64,000 nt of DNA. Source: Methylomagnum ishizawai. Lineage in GTDB: Bacteria > Pseudomonadota > Gammaproteobacteria > Methylococcales > Methylococcaceae. The DNA is taken from NCBI RefSeq assembly GCF_019670005.1, contig NZ_AP019783.1:248001-312000 (forward strand), written 5' to 3'. Shown here piece by piece: positions 29,901 through 37,271 of the stretch (position 1 is its first letter; each line of letters begins with the position of its first letter). Both the position numbers and the translations under genes were made by a program. Under the pieces are notes generated by a model. It was not told where the DNA came from. It did no database searches and saw only the letters and a program-made list of their open reading frames with translations.

Positions 29901-30947
29901 ATCGATGCCCCCCGCCCCGTTGAGGCTATTGTTGCCCGCGTTGGCGTAGAGCGTGTTGTCCCCGCCATTGCCGGTGCCGTTGAGATTGCCGGTGCCCATC
30001 AACCGCAGGATTTCGATGCCATAATCCCCGCCGCCGAAATAAGGCAGGGTGTAGTCGGCGAGATAGGACTGCACGGTGTCGATGCCGCCCGCACCCAGGC
30101 CGGGGATATAGTCCTGCACCATATCGCCGGTATGGTCCACCACATAGGTATCGTTGCCCGGCCCGCCATAAAGGCGGTCCGCTCCCGCCCCTCCGTCCAG
30201 CACATTGCCGCCCGAGTTGCCATAGAGGCTATCGTTGAAGGCCCCGCCAGTGAGATTTTCGATATTGGCGAGGGTGTCGGTGCCGGAACCGCCGGTGGCT
30301 TGGCCGCCGGTCTTGCCCAGGTCCACTTTGACGGCGGCGGCGGCGTAGAGGTAGGACGCGGTGTCGGTGCCCGCCCCGCCGTTCAGCGCGTTGTTGCCCG
30401 AGCTGGCATAGAGCAGGTTGTTGAGACCGTTGCCGGTGCCGTTGACGCCGCCCGCGCCCACGAGGCGCAGGTTCTCGACATTGGCGGGCAGGGTATAGGC
30501 CGCGAGATAGGACAGGACGGTGTCGATCTGGGTGGCGCTGGTGTTGGTCTCGACCACGACATCGCCGGTGCTATCCACGACATAGGTGTCGTTGCCGTCG
30601 CCGCCGGTCATGGAATCGGCCCCGCCCCGTCCGTCCAGGTAATCGCCGAAAGCCGTGCCGACTAAGGCGTTCGACAGGCTATCGCCCGCCGTGCCGGAAC
30701 TATTGTCGCCGATCAGCAGCTTGCTGCCGTTGGCGAAGCTGAAGCGGGCGCTGGACACCTGGTCCAGCGTGGTATTGGCCAGGACGAGGGTCTTGCCCGC
30801 GTAGGTGACGAGCAGGTTCGCGCCGGATGGGGCGAGCGTGCCGGTGGCCGCGTCCAGCCCGGCGATATCGAACACCAGCGTATCCACCGCTGGTTTGAAC
30901 GCCAAGGTTTGGTTATTGCTCAAGCTGCTGAAGTGATAGGTCGCCAT
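26991..30947 (-). CDS. RTX calcium-binding protein with an internal seven-repeat FG-GAP beta-propeller
   Basis: The 1318-residue protein has three parts. Residues 95-640 carry glycine-rich RTX nonapeptides (GGAGADRLYGGPGNDTY type) inside roughly 130-residue super-repeats with YTLPANVENL and QATGGSGTDTL. Residues 690-1145 hold seven FG-GAP repeats with the calcium motif GDINGDGYAD, enough for one complete seven-bladed propeller as in integrin alpha subunits. The C-terminus returns to RTX repeats (GGQGNDTLAGGGGSD) and ends in a short hydrophobic tail. No N-terminal signal peptide is seen. This fits a type I secretion substrate with a C-terminal signal, but no ABC exporter, membrane fusion protein or TolC is in the window. 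It is probably exported and surface-attached or released, binding calcium; the ligand is unknown. Confidence 0.85.
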   Translation of the reverse strand: MATYHFSSLSNNQTLAFKPAVDTLVFDIAGLDAATGTLAPSGANLLVTYAGKTLVLANTTLDQVSSARFSFANGSKLLIGDNSSGTAGDSLSNALVGTAFGDYLDGRGGADSMTGGDGNDTYVVDSTGDVVVETNTSATQIDTVLSYLAAYTLPANVENLRLVGAGGVNGTGNGLNNLLYASSGNNALNGGAGTDTASYLYAAAAVKVDLGKTGGQATGGSGTDTLANIENLTGGAFNDSLYGNSGGNVLDGGAGADRLYGGPGNDTYVVDHTGDMVQDYIPGLGAGGIDTVQSYLADYTLPYFGGGDYGIEILRLMGTGNLNGTGNGGDNTLYANAGNNSLNGAGGIDTLSYVFSSAAVTVSLAQTTAQATGGSGTDTIRHFENLTGSAFNDKLTGNAGDNGLDGGSGADTLSGGDGNDTYVVDNSGDVVVETNASADQTDSVRSSLTAYTLPANVENLQLLGGGNLNGTGNALGNVIYANAGNNRLDGGAGSDTASYANAGAGVVVSLAVATAQATGGSGSDTLLNFENLAGSAYADTLTGNGAANVLTGGGGADRLGGGDGNDRLVVSDLGFALADGGAGTDTLVLAGTGLYLDLAAQGGKLAGLESIDLGGGANTLVLTPATVKSLSTTSETLVIDGSAQSLVSGGGGWVQGANATANGHSYRTYTQAGATVWVGTDIGTNNLNIGTPPRLDLGGLNGNNGFRLDGAAFDYAGTAVGAAGDINGDGYGDLAVTTAYSGMSYLVFGKAGGFAASTDLSTLNGGNGFALYGGEFAIAGAGDINGDGYADVVVGDYSGGTPTGYVVFGSGSGFSSLLDLSTLTGTNGFRFSDSAAVDPSAVVVGAAGDVNGDGYADIIVGEKNASPLGRDYAGSSFVVFGKASGFSAGLDLSTLNGATGFRIDGVAGQHSGVAVAAAGDINGDGYADLLVDTVRPYGSAQAKQSYVVFGKATGFGSSLDLSTLNGGNGFRLDAGDGYTGAVAAAGDVNGDGFGDVIVGSGDSAAVVFGKSAGFGSNLDLSTLDGSNGFQFTGLGSYGALATVAAAGDVNGDGYDDVLIGAKRYDPASQGYQAESYVIYGKATGFPASLDAATLNGANGFRLDGADRVGPAGDINGDGFSDLIIGDPTASPNGNSQAGSSYVLFGGNFTNAVAKLGGTGNDSLTGTSAAERLVGGQGNDTLAGGGGSDIFYGGQGDDLIKVSDLGFRQVDGGGGSDTLALGGAGQNLNLAGFRNRIDGIEKIDLTGGGDNTLTLLKRDLVNLSNTSNTLQVNGNAGDHYHFSDAGWTQKADVTLVGVTYHVFDNGAAHLLLNAALTAV

Positions 30948-31019
30948 GGATTCCCTCTGGATATTTCATATTCGCCCTTCTCGTTTCCCCCGTCGGACCG
31001 GTTCCCCAGGGCCACCCTG

Positions 31020-31052
31020 AAAAAAAGCTGGCGGTCAGCGGGCACCGCCAGC
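31020..31052 (-). terminator. Strong intrinsic terminator after the cysteine-repeat protein gene
   Basis: On the minus strand GCTGGCGGT and ACCGCCAGC form a perfect 9-bp stem with an 8-nt loop, followed by seven T residues. It lies 52 bases beyond the stop of the gene at 31104-33110 and separates it from the RTX gene. Confidence 0.88.
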
Positions 31053-31103
31053 AAGGCCATCAGGAGTGGGGAGCGCGGGGATCGCGATGGTGGGGTAGCC
31101 CTC

Positions 31104-33110
31104 TCAACGCCGGACCGCGAACGGACCCGAGGACATCCCGCAGACCGCCGCCGCCTTTTTGGTCTTGGGGGCGCAGACGCGGATCAGGCCGGTTTCGGTG
31201 GCCTGTGCCTTGAGCGGCTTCCACACCACGGAGCCACGGCCCAGCTTCACTCCGGTCTTCAACGACTTCCATTTGCCGCCGCCGTTCTTGGAGAACTGCA
31301 CATTGACATTCCGGTTCGCGCCTGTCAGGCCGAATTGCCAGGCGATGGTTTGCTTTTTACCCACGGTCAAGACATCGCCGCCGTTCGGGAACGACAGCTG
31401 GATATAGGGTCCGGTGGGTGTGGAACAAGCGGCATAGGGGTAGCTGCCGCTCAACGTCCCATTGGCGCAGGCGCGGGTTTCGGCGACCGCCGCGCAGTCG
31501 GCGCTGGTCGCGGATGAATAGGCCGTCACGCTCTGCCCGTCGGCCAGGGTGCCGCCCCAGGGCAGCCCGCAATCGGCTTTGGTGGTCGGCGCGCCGCACG
31601 TGGGATAGGTGGCGCTGCCGCTCAATACCCCATTGGCGCAGGCGCGGGTTTCGGCGACCGCCGCGCAATCGGCGTTGGTCGCGGATGAATAGGCCGTCAC
31701 GCTTTGCCCATCGGCCAGGGTGCCGCCCCAGGGTAGGCTGCAATCGGTGTGGGGGGTCGGCGCGCTGCACGCTGGATAGGCGGCGCTGCCGCTGAGTTTG
31801 CCGTTGTTGCAGGTACGGACTTCGGCGTTCTCCGCGCAATCGCTATCGACCTTGACCCGGTAGGCCGTGACCGATTGGCCGTGGGCCACCGTGCCGCCCC
31901 AGGGCAGGACGCAAGCCGTCGGTGCTTGGCAGGTCTGGAAGGTATAGCTACCGCTCAACTTGCCCGTGCTACAAACACGGGATTCGGATACCGAGGCGCA
32001 GTTGGGGCTGAGGCTGGTTTGGTAGGCGGTGACGCTGGCACCGTCGGCGATCTTCTGCGTCGCGTCCCAAGGCAGGGTGCAATAGGTGTTGGCGCAGCTC
32101 GAATATTGGTAGACATCGCTGTCCGGCAGGCTGCCGTTGTCGCAGGTCAGCACCTTGGCGGCGGCGGCGCAATCGGCGCTCTGCTCGGTGGAATAGGCGG
32201 TGACGGTCCCGCCGTCGGCGATGACCCCGGCCCAGCTCAGTTGTTCGCAGCCCTGGCCGGTGCCGCCGCCGCCCGAACCGCCCGCGCCGAAGGACAGGGT
32301 GGCATTGGCGATATCCAGGGTCGCGACCAGGGAACCCTGGCCGAGGTCGGTGGCCTGCATCTTGTTGATGCCCGGACCCTTTAGGCCGAAGAAATACAGC
32401 CGGAGGTTCTGGTCGGCGCCCCCGCGCACGCTGGCCGCGTCGGAAAAACCGAACTGGCCCGACAAATCGATGCCCCACCGCGTGTCGAAATAGGCGCTGT
32501 AGGGGTCGCCCGCGCCCGGGTCGCTCATATCGGTGACTTCGCTCAGGTTGGACTGGAAATCGGTCATGGCCGAGATATCGCCCGGATTCAGTCCATTCTG
32601 CGCCGCCGCGCTGAGGTTGAGGGTGTTCGCCCTGGCCTGGATGACCGAGGACAACTGGGAGACGTTGACGCCCGCCGTGCCGGTCAGGCTTTCCGCCTTG
32701 GCGATGGCGGTGGGGTCGTTCAGCACCGAGGCGAGGACGCCATAGCTGGAGGGCACCGCGCCGACCGCCCCCGCCGAGACGGTGCCATAGGTGTTGTTGG
32801 CGGCGATGTTGTAGACGAGGGGGTTGCCGGCGGCGGCGAAATCCTTGAAGCGCTGGTCCAGCGGCCAGGACTTGATGGCCGACGGGTCGCCGAGGAAGGC
32901 TTCCACCGTGGTGCCGAGGTCCAGGCTATAGGACTTGGCGGCGGTGGCATCCCACACGTTGAGGAACAATTCGCCGCTGCTATTGGAACTGGCGTCGCCG
33001 GGGGTGGTGTGCAAGGCGCCGTTGGCGATGGCGGCCAAGGCCTCGCCCGCGCCCAAGGCCAGGACCAAGCCGGCCAGGGCGCGTAAAAAGGGGTTCGATT
33101 TCAAATCCAT
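31104..33110 (-). CDS. Secreted protein: shared unknown N-terminal domain plus five cysteine-rich repeats
   Basis: The 668-residue protein starts with a signal peptide (about residues 8-26, ending GEALAAIA). Residues 27-275 form a domain nearly parallel to that of the neighbouring 466-residue protein, with the shared phrases SGELFLNVWD, KSYSLDLG, NPLVYNIAANNTYG and NKMQATDLG. A glycine linker (about 276-284) leads to five tandem repeats of about 55 residues, each with four cysteines in the order C..LPW, DC, RxC, YxxC. The last two repeats are almost identical. A C-terminal Ig-like domain follows (FPNGGDVLTVGKKQTIAW to FAVRR). It is exported by Sec and the cysteines likely form two disulfides per repeat. 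Function is unknown; adhesion or ligand binding at the surface is a guess. Confidence 0.8.
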   Translation of the reverse strand: MDLKSNPFLRALAGLVLALGAGEALAAIANGALHTTPGDASSNSSGELFLNVWDATAAKSYSLDLGTTVEAFLGDPSAIKSWPLDQRFKDFAAAGNPLVYNIAANNTYGTVSAGAVGAVPSSYGVLASVLNDPTAIAKAESLTGTAGVNVSQLSSVIQARANTLNLSAAAQNGLNPGDISAMTDFQSNLSEVTDMSDPGAGDPYSAYFDTRWGIDLSGQFGFSDAASVRGGADQNLRLYFFGLKGPGINKMQATDLGQGSLVATLDIANATLSFGAGGSGGGGTGQGCEQLSWAGVIADGGTVTAYSTEQSADCAAAAKVLTCDNGSLPDSDVYQYSSCANTYCTLPWDATQKIADGASVTAYQTSLSPNCASVSESRVCSTGKLSGSYTFQTCQAPTACVLPWGGTVAHGQSVTAYRVKVDSDCAENAEVRTCNNGKLSGSAAYPACSAPTPHTDCSLPWGGTLADGQSVTAYSSATNADCAAVAETRACANGVLSGSATYPTCGAPTTKADCGLPWGGTLADGQSVTAYSSATSADCAAVAETRACANGTLSGSYPYAACSTPTGPYIQLSFPNGGDVLTVGKKQTIAWQFGLTGANRNVNVQFSKNGGGKWKSLKTGVKLGRGSVVWKPLKAQATETGLIRVCAPKTKKAAAVCGMSSGPFAVRR
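31424..32255 (-). repeat. Tandem cysteine-rich repeat array inside the secreted protein gene
   Basis: Five units of about 55-57 codons. The two units nearest the 3' end of the gene are 171 bp apart and nearly identical in DNA (for example the stretch beginning at 31466 recurs at 31637), while the others have drifted, which points to a recent duplication. Confidence 0.8.
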
Positions 33111-33182
33111 GGTCGTGCCTGAAGGGACTCGGGAAAAACAACGCCGGGAACCATCCCGCGGACGGTTTCCGGCGGACCCGCA

Positions 33183-34583
33183 TTACTGCGCCTTGATACG
33201 GATTTTCTTTTGCACGCTGGCGAGCCCGTGGTTGTCGGTCACCACCAGCGAGAACTGGTAGACCGACCCCTTGGCCCCCGCCGTGAAGCTCAGGGCGGGC
33301 AGGGCGCTACCGCCCAGGCCGGTGGCCGGTCCCGCGTTCTGTACCCACTGGTAGGCCACGATGCCATCGCCCGCGTCCGGGTCGTAGCTGGCCCCCCCGT
33401 CCAAGTTGACCGTGCCGCCGGGAGCCACCGTGGCCGGCCCGTCGATCACGGCCACCGGCCTGTGGTTGGGTACGACGACCCGCTTGTAGGCCTTGCCGAT
33501 CCTGCCGCCGGCGTCGGTCACGGCCAGTTGGAACAGATAGATATCGCCCGCCTGTCCGGCCACGAACACCGCCTTGGCCGGACCCGCGCCCGGACCCAGC
33601 ATCACCGCCGGGCCGGACGCCTGGGTCCAGGCATAGCCCAGGTCGCCGCTGTAATCGGGGTCGTAGCTGGCGCTGCCGTCCAGGACCACCGTCGCGCCCG
33701 GTTCCACCCTCATCGCCGGTCCCGGCACCGCCACCGGGGTCAGGTTGTCGCCACGGCCCCCGTGGGACCACAGCAGGGTGGCGTTGGCGGGATTCAGGCT
33801 GAAGAAGGCCGTGCCGCCGCCCAGATCGGTGGTTTTCAGCTTGTTGACGCCGGGCGATTTGAGGCCCAGGAAGAAGAACCGCAGTTTCTGGTCCTTGGCC
33901 CCGTCGGCGTCGCGCACCGTGGCGGCGGTCGAGAATCCGAAATTCCCCGCGATATCGATGCCCCATAGGTAATCGAAATACGCGCCATAGGCATCGTTGG
34001 TGCTGTCGGTGGTTTCGCTCAGGTTGGCCGCGAAGTCGGCCATGGTGGTGAAATCGCCCGGCACCAGGCCGTTGGCGGCGGCGGCGTTGAGGTTGAGGTG
34101 GTCCACGCGGGTCTGGATCGCCGCCGAGATTTGGCTGATGGCGAGGCTGGCGCTCTTATCGTTCAGCCCCATCAGCAGGCCCAGCGACACCGGATCGTTC
34201 AGCGCCGTGATCGCGAAACCCCAGCCCGAAGGTGCCGCGCCGACGCCGGGCGCGGCGATGCCGCCATAGGTGTTGTTGGCCGCGATGTTGAAGCGCAGGG
34301 GATTGCCGGCGGCGGCCAAGGCCTTGAAGCGCGGGTCCAAGTGCCAGACCCGCCCGGAAGCGTCGAGCAGGAAATCCTCGGCGGTGACGCCGAGATCGAG
34401 GCTATAGGACTTCGCGGCGACCGGGTCCCAGACGTTCAGGAACAGCTCGCCACTGGAACCGGAATGGGTATCGGTGGGAATGGCATGGGCCGCGCCGTCG
34501 GCGATGGCGGCTTCCGCGCCGGGAGTGGACAGCAGCAGGCACAGGCCCGCCCCGCCCAGCAGGTTGAATCGTGTTGTTTTCAT
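33183..34583 (-). CDS. Secreted protein: shared unknown N-terminal domain plus two PKD domains
   Basis: The 466-residue protein has a signal peptide (about residues 9-25, ending PGAEAAIA). Residues 26-275 are a paralogue of the N-terminal domain of the gene downstream on the same strand (SGELFLNVWD, KSYSLDLG, FNIAANNTYG, WGIDIAGNFGFS, NKLKTTDLG). Two PKD-like domains follow, each with LDG.ASYDPD and a YAWTQ or YQWVQ core. PKD domains are extracellular beta sandwiches involved in protein or polysaccharide contacts. The pair arose by duplication with exchange of the C-terminal module. It lies 23 bp from the PstS-like gene and 72 bp from its paralogue, so the three are probably one operon. Confidence 0.8.
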   Translation of the reverse strand: MKTTRFNLLGGAGLCLLLSTPGAEAAIADGAAHAIPTDTHSGSSGELFLNVWDPVAAKSYSLDLGVTAEDFLLDASGRVWHLDPRFKALAAAGNPLRFNIAANNTYGGIAAPGVGAAPSGWGFAITALNDPVSLGLLMGLNDKSASLAISQISAAIQTRVDHLNLNAAAANGLVPGDFTTMADFAANLSETTDSTNDAYGAYFDYLWGIDIAGNFGFSTAATVRDADGAKDQKLRFFFLGLKSPGVNKLKTTDLGGGTAFFSLNPANATLLWSHGGRGDNLTPVAVPGPAMRVEPGATVVLDGSASYDPDYSGDLGYAWTQASGPAVMLGPGAGPAKAVFVAGQAGDIYLFQLAVTDAGGRIGKAYKRVVVPNHRPVAVIDGPATVAPGGTVNLDGGASYDPDAGDGIVAYQWVQNAGPATGLGGSALPALSFTAGAKGSVYQFSLVVTDNHGLASVQKKIRIKAQ

Positions 34584-34605
34584 CGTTTCGCATCCCCTTC
34601 AAGGA

Positions 34606-36150
34606 TCAACGCAGCTCGGCCGTGCCGTAGTCGGGATTGACCACGGGCACCGTGCAGGCGTCGATGCCGCCGCCGGCGCGTTTATGGGTATACGGGGTCA
34701 CCGGGTTGGCGGCGTTGAACACCGGGTCGGGCGCGTAGCCGTTGGCGCTGAGGGCCACATAGCCCGCCGTGCCGAAGCTGTGGATATCGGCTTGGTTGCG
34801 GGCGTTCACGTTGTCCGGCCTCTGGCCGTACTTGACCAGCGCCCTCAGCAAATTGCCCTGGTCGGCGGTGACGTTGTTCATCCATTGGATGCCGTATTCC
34901 GACCACAGCGGATATTTGCCCAGCGCCACCTGTTCCACGGTGGGGGCCGCCCCGTCGATTTTGATGAAGCGGTAATTGGCGGAGCGCGAAACATTGCGCT
35001 CGGTGGTCTGGATGCCGATGGCCCAGCGGTTGCCCTTGGCGGTCGGGAGGAAATTGGTGGTGCCGTTGTTGAAGTCGGTCAGGCAGCTATCCTCGGCCCC
35101 GAGGCTGGTGGCGAGCTGGACGTCGGTGAAGCTGCCCGGCTGCACCAGGCGCGGCGCGGAATTGCCGAGGCAGGGGTTTTGCAAAATGGTGGCGAGCAGG
35201 GCGACCTGCTGCCCGGCCCCGTTCTCGCGGCGACAGATATGCACCGTGGTGTCGTCCGGTGCCTTGAGATAGCTGGCGCTGCCGCCGTTGGAGGCCCAAC
35301 GCGCCGCCACCTGTTCCAAGGATATGGCCGTGCCCGAGACATTCACAGAGAAGCTATTCCAATCCGACACCGCGCCGCTGAACAGGCTGGCGAGCTGCTG
35401 CTTGCCCAGGCTGGGCATACAGGCGGCGGTTTCGTCCATATTGGCGCTGGTGGTGCTGCCCGGCACGGCGCACTGGCTCGGCAAGGCACCGCTCAGCACC
35501 TGGGCGTATTGCAGGGCGTTGCGTAGTAACAGCGTGACCGGGGCGCCGATGATGTGGCCGGCGATGGCGTTGCGGTTGGGGATGCCGCTGGCGACGATCT
35601 CGGCCTGGCCGGTGGGGACGTTGTCGCCGCCGCGGAAGGCGTCCGGGGTGACATCGGACACGCTGCCGGTGGCGGTGATATTGGGCGTCACCGTGGTGCA
35701 GGAATAATCGTAATTGAAGGTGGTGCCGCCGCTGGTGAAGCTGCCGCTAAAGGCGGTGCAAGCGGCGGTGGAAGGCTTCTCCAGATAGGTCAGCTTGGTG
35801 CCTTTGACCAGGGCGTCCAGGCCCACATAGGACGCGCCCAAGCGCCGCCGGGAAATCCACAACTTCTTGGTGCCGACGATGCCGCTGACCTTGCTGCCAT
35901 CGGTGCTGCAATAAATCGCCCAGTAATCGTTGTTGGTGGCCTTGCTCGGGTCGCTGGTGTAGTTCTGGAAATAGGTGTGGATGTTGGACGAGCAGAGGGC
36001 GGGCGCGAAGAACTTGTCGTTGGCCTGGGAACCGGGGACGTAGAGGACGATATCGGGATCGCCGTCGCCGGGGGTCAGCGCGGACGCCGCGCCCGCGAAC
36101 GCGGCGAGCAGCGTGGCGAATAGGGTTTTCGGGAAAGCGGGGGTCGGCAT
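34606..36150 (-). CDS. Secreted PstS-like (periplasmic-binding-protein fold) protein
   Basis: The 514-residue protein has a signal peptide (about residues 8-24, ending GAASALTPG). It resembles the phosphate-binding-protein-like fold: IVLYVPGSQANDKFF at the start, an insert with paired cysteines, then AISLEQVAARW, ICRRENGAGQ and late RFIKIDGAAPTVEQVALGKYPLWSEYGIQW, which matches the closing region of PstS-type proteins. It is longer than PstS and there is no pst permease nearby, so a role in phosphate uptake is doubtful; a surface or periplasmic ligand-binding role is more likely. It is the first gene of a minus-strand unit that faces the cytochrome-globin operon across a palindrome-rich gap. 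Confidence 0.6.
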   Translation of the reverse strand: MPTPAFPKTLFATLLAAFAGAASALTPGDGDPDIVLYVPGSQANDKFFAPALCSSNIHTYFQNYTSDPSKATNNDYWAIYCSTDGSKVSGIVGTKKLWISRRRLGASYVGLDALVKGTKLTYLEKPSTAACTAFSGSFTSGGTTFNYDYSCTTVTPNITATGSVSDVTPDAFRGGDNVPTGQAEIVASGIPNRNAIAGHIIGAPVTLLLRNALQYAQVLSGALPSQCAVPGSTTSANMDETAACMPSLGKQQLASLFSGAVSDWNSFSVNVSGTAISLEQVAARWASNGGSASYLKAPDDTTVHICRRENGAGQQVALLATILQNPCLGNSAPRLVQPGSFTDVQLATSLGAEDSCLTDFNNGTTNFLPTAKGNRWAIGIQTTERNVSRSANYRFIKIDGAAPTVEQVALGKYPLWSEYGIQWMNNVTADQGNLLRALVKYGQRPDNVNARNQADIHSFGTAGYVALSANGYAPDPVFNAANPVTPYTHKRAGGGIDACTVPVVNPDYGTAELR

Positions 36151-36666
36151 GTGAAGGCTCCTGGATTCGGTGGCGTCGAAGGATTTGGCAACTTGTAGGA
36201 AAGCGGTTCCGCACCGGGGGCCGGGTACCGCCCACGCGGCGGATCCCGGCCCCCAGACGCATTGCGACTATGTGAACGGCTACATAGCGCGACCCAATCC
36301 TAAAGCAATCAATATCCATCAGTAAATAACGAAGGCCCGCCGTCCGTCGGGATTTGCCGCCGCAAGGGTGGAAATGCCGCATTTCACAGGTCTGCCAAAA
36401 TACCAAATAAATATTTGATTTATATGATAAATAATCCGATGTACGCGACGGCGCTCCCGCCCAGGCGCGGGACGGGCTGGGCCTAGCGCTGTTTTTACAA
36501 TCTCATAACGCCTTGCCCAGTCCGGCGGGAATCGATATAACTAATACCACATCGCGTAACCCGCGCCACCCTCCGGGATGGCGCACGGCGGAGCCAGGGG
36601 ATGGACGGAACAACGGACAAGCGTTCCCGCGATGGCCGGTTCCCACTAACGATCCAGGAGCAACCC
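36151..36666. other. 516-bp divergent regulatory gap with three inverted repeats
   Basis: This gap separates two divergent units of secreted and redox proteins and holds no credible gene. It contains CTATGT...ACATAG (36268-36287), the palindrome GAAATGC-C-GCATTTC (36371-36385) and ATAAAT...ATTTAT (36407-36423) inside a strongly AT-rich block at 36395-36440. That AT-rich block is the likely promoter region for one or both directions, although no good -35/-10 pair can be named. Confidence 0.55.
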
Positions 36667-37218
36667 ATGCTATTCCGCACTTTCTCCCCACCGGCCTTGG
36701 CCGTGTCACTCATGCTCGGCGTGGCCGCGACCGCCGAGGCCGCCTCCAGCTGCCTGGGCGGGCCGTCCACCACGCTCAGGCTGGCCGGTCCCGCCATCGC
36801 CACGCCGAAAACCTTCACCCCGGCCAGCCTCGCCGCCTACCCGCCCTCGAAAGTGACGGTGAGCTATTTTTCCGGCGCGTCGGGGATGGTGACCAAGACC
36901 TTCGTCGGGGTGCCCCTGTACGATCTGATCCAGGCAGCGGGCTTGGTGGTCGATGCCAACCGCAAGAACGACAAGCTCAGGAAATACCTGGCCGCCACCG
37001 CCACCGATTGCTATCAGGCGATCCTGTCCTATGCCGAAATCGACCCCGGCTACGGCGGCCAGCAAGCCATGGTGGCCTATGCCACGGTGGACGCCACGGG
37101 CACCCAAACCCCCCTGGACGATACCGAAGGCGCGATGAAACTGGTCATCCCCGGCGATAAATTCGGCGGCAGGCAGGTGTTCCACCTCGAATCGCTCACA
37201 GCGCGCTCGGCCCCTTGA
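36667..37218 (+). CDS. Secreted small protein with molybdopterin-oxidoreductase-like fold
   Basis: The ATG at 36667, preceded by CAGGAG, gives 183 residues with a signal peptide (about residues 8-25, ending ATAEAASS). The mature part resembles the sulfite-oxidase-type molybdopterin-binding domain: VTKTFVGVPLYDLIQAAGL, VAYATVDATG and the closing KFGGRQVFHLESL. It is much shorter than catalytic family members and lacks the usual cysteine that ligates molybdenum; its two cysteines (in SSCLGG and TDCYQ) may form a disulfide. It may therefore be a binding or structural version. It heads an operon with a di-haem cytochrome, globin and haemagglutinin. A ModE regulator is encoded 13 kb downstream; a link is speculative. 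Confidence 0.65.
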   Translation: MLFRTFSPPALAVSLMLGVAATAEAASSCLGGPSTTLRLAGPAIATPKTFTPASLAAYPPSKVTVSYFSGASGMVTKTFVGVPLYDLIQAAGLVVDANRKNDKLRKYLAATATDCYQAILSYAEIDPGYGGQQAMVAYATVDATGTQTPLDDTEGAMKLVIPGDKFGGRQVFHLESLTARSAP

Positions 37219-37271
37219 TCCCACACCGGGGGCGTCCTGGGTGGACGCCCCCGCCCCGCCCGGAATCCGCC

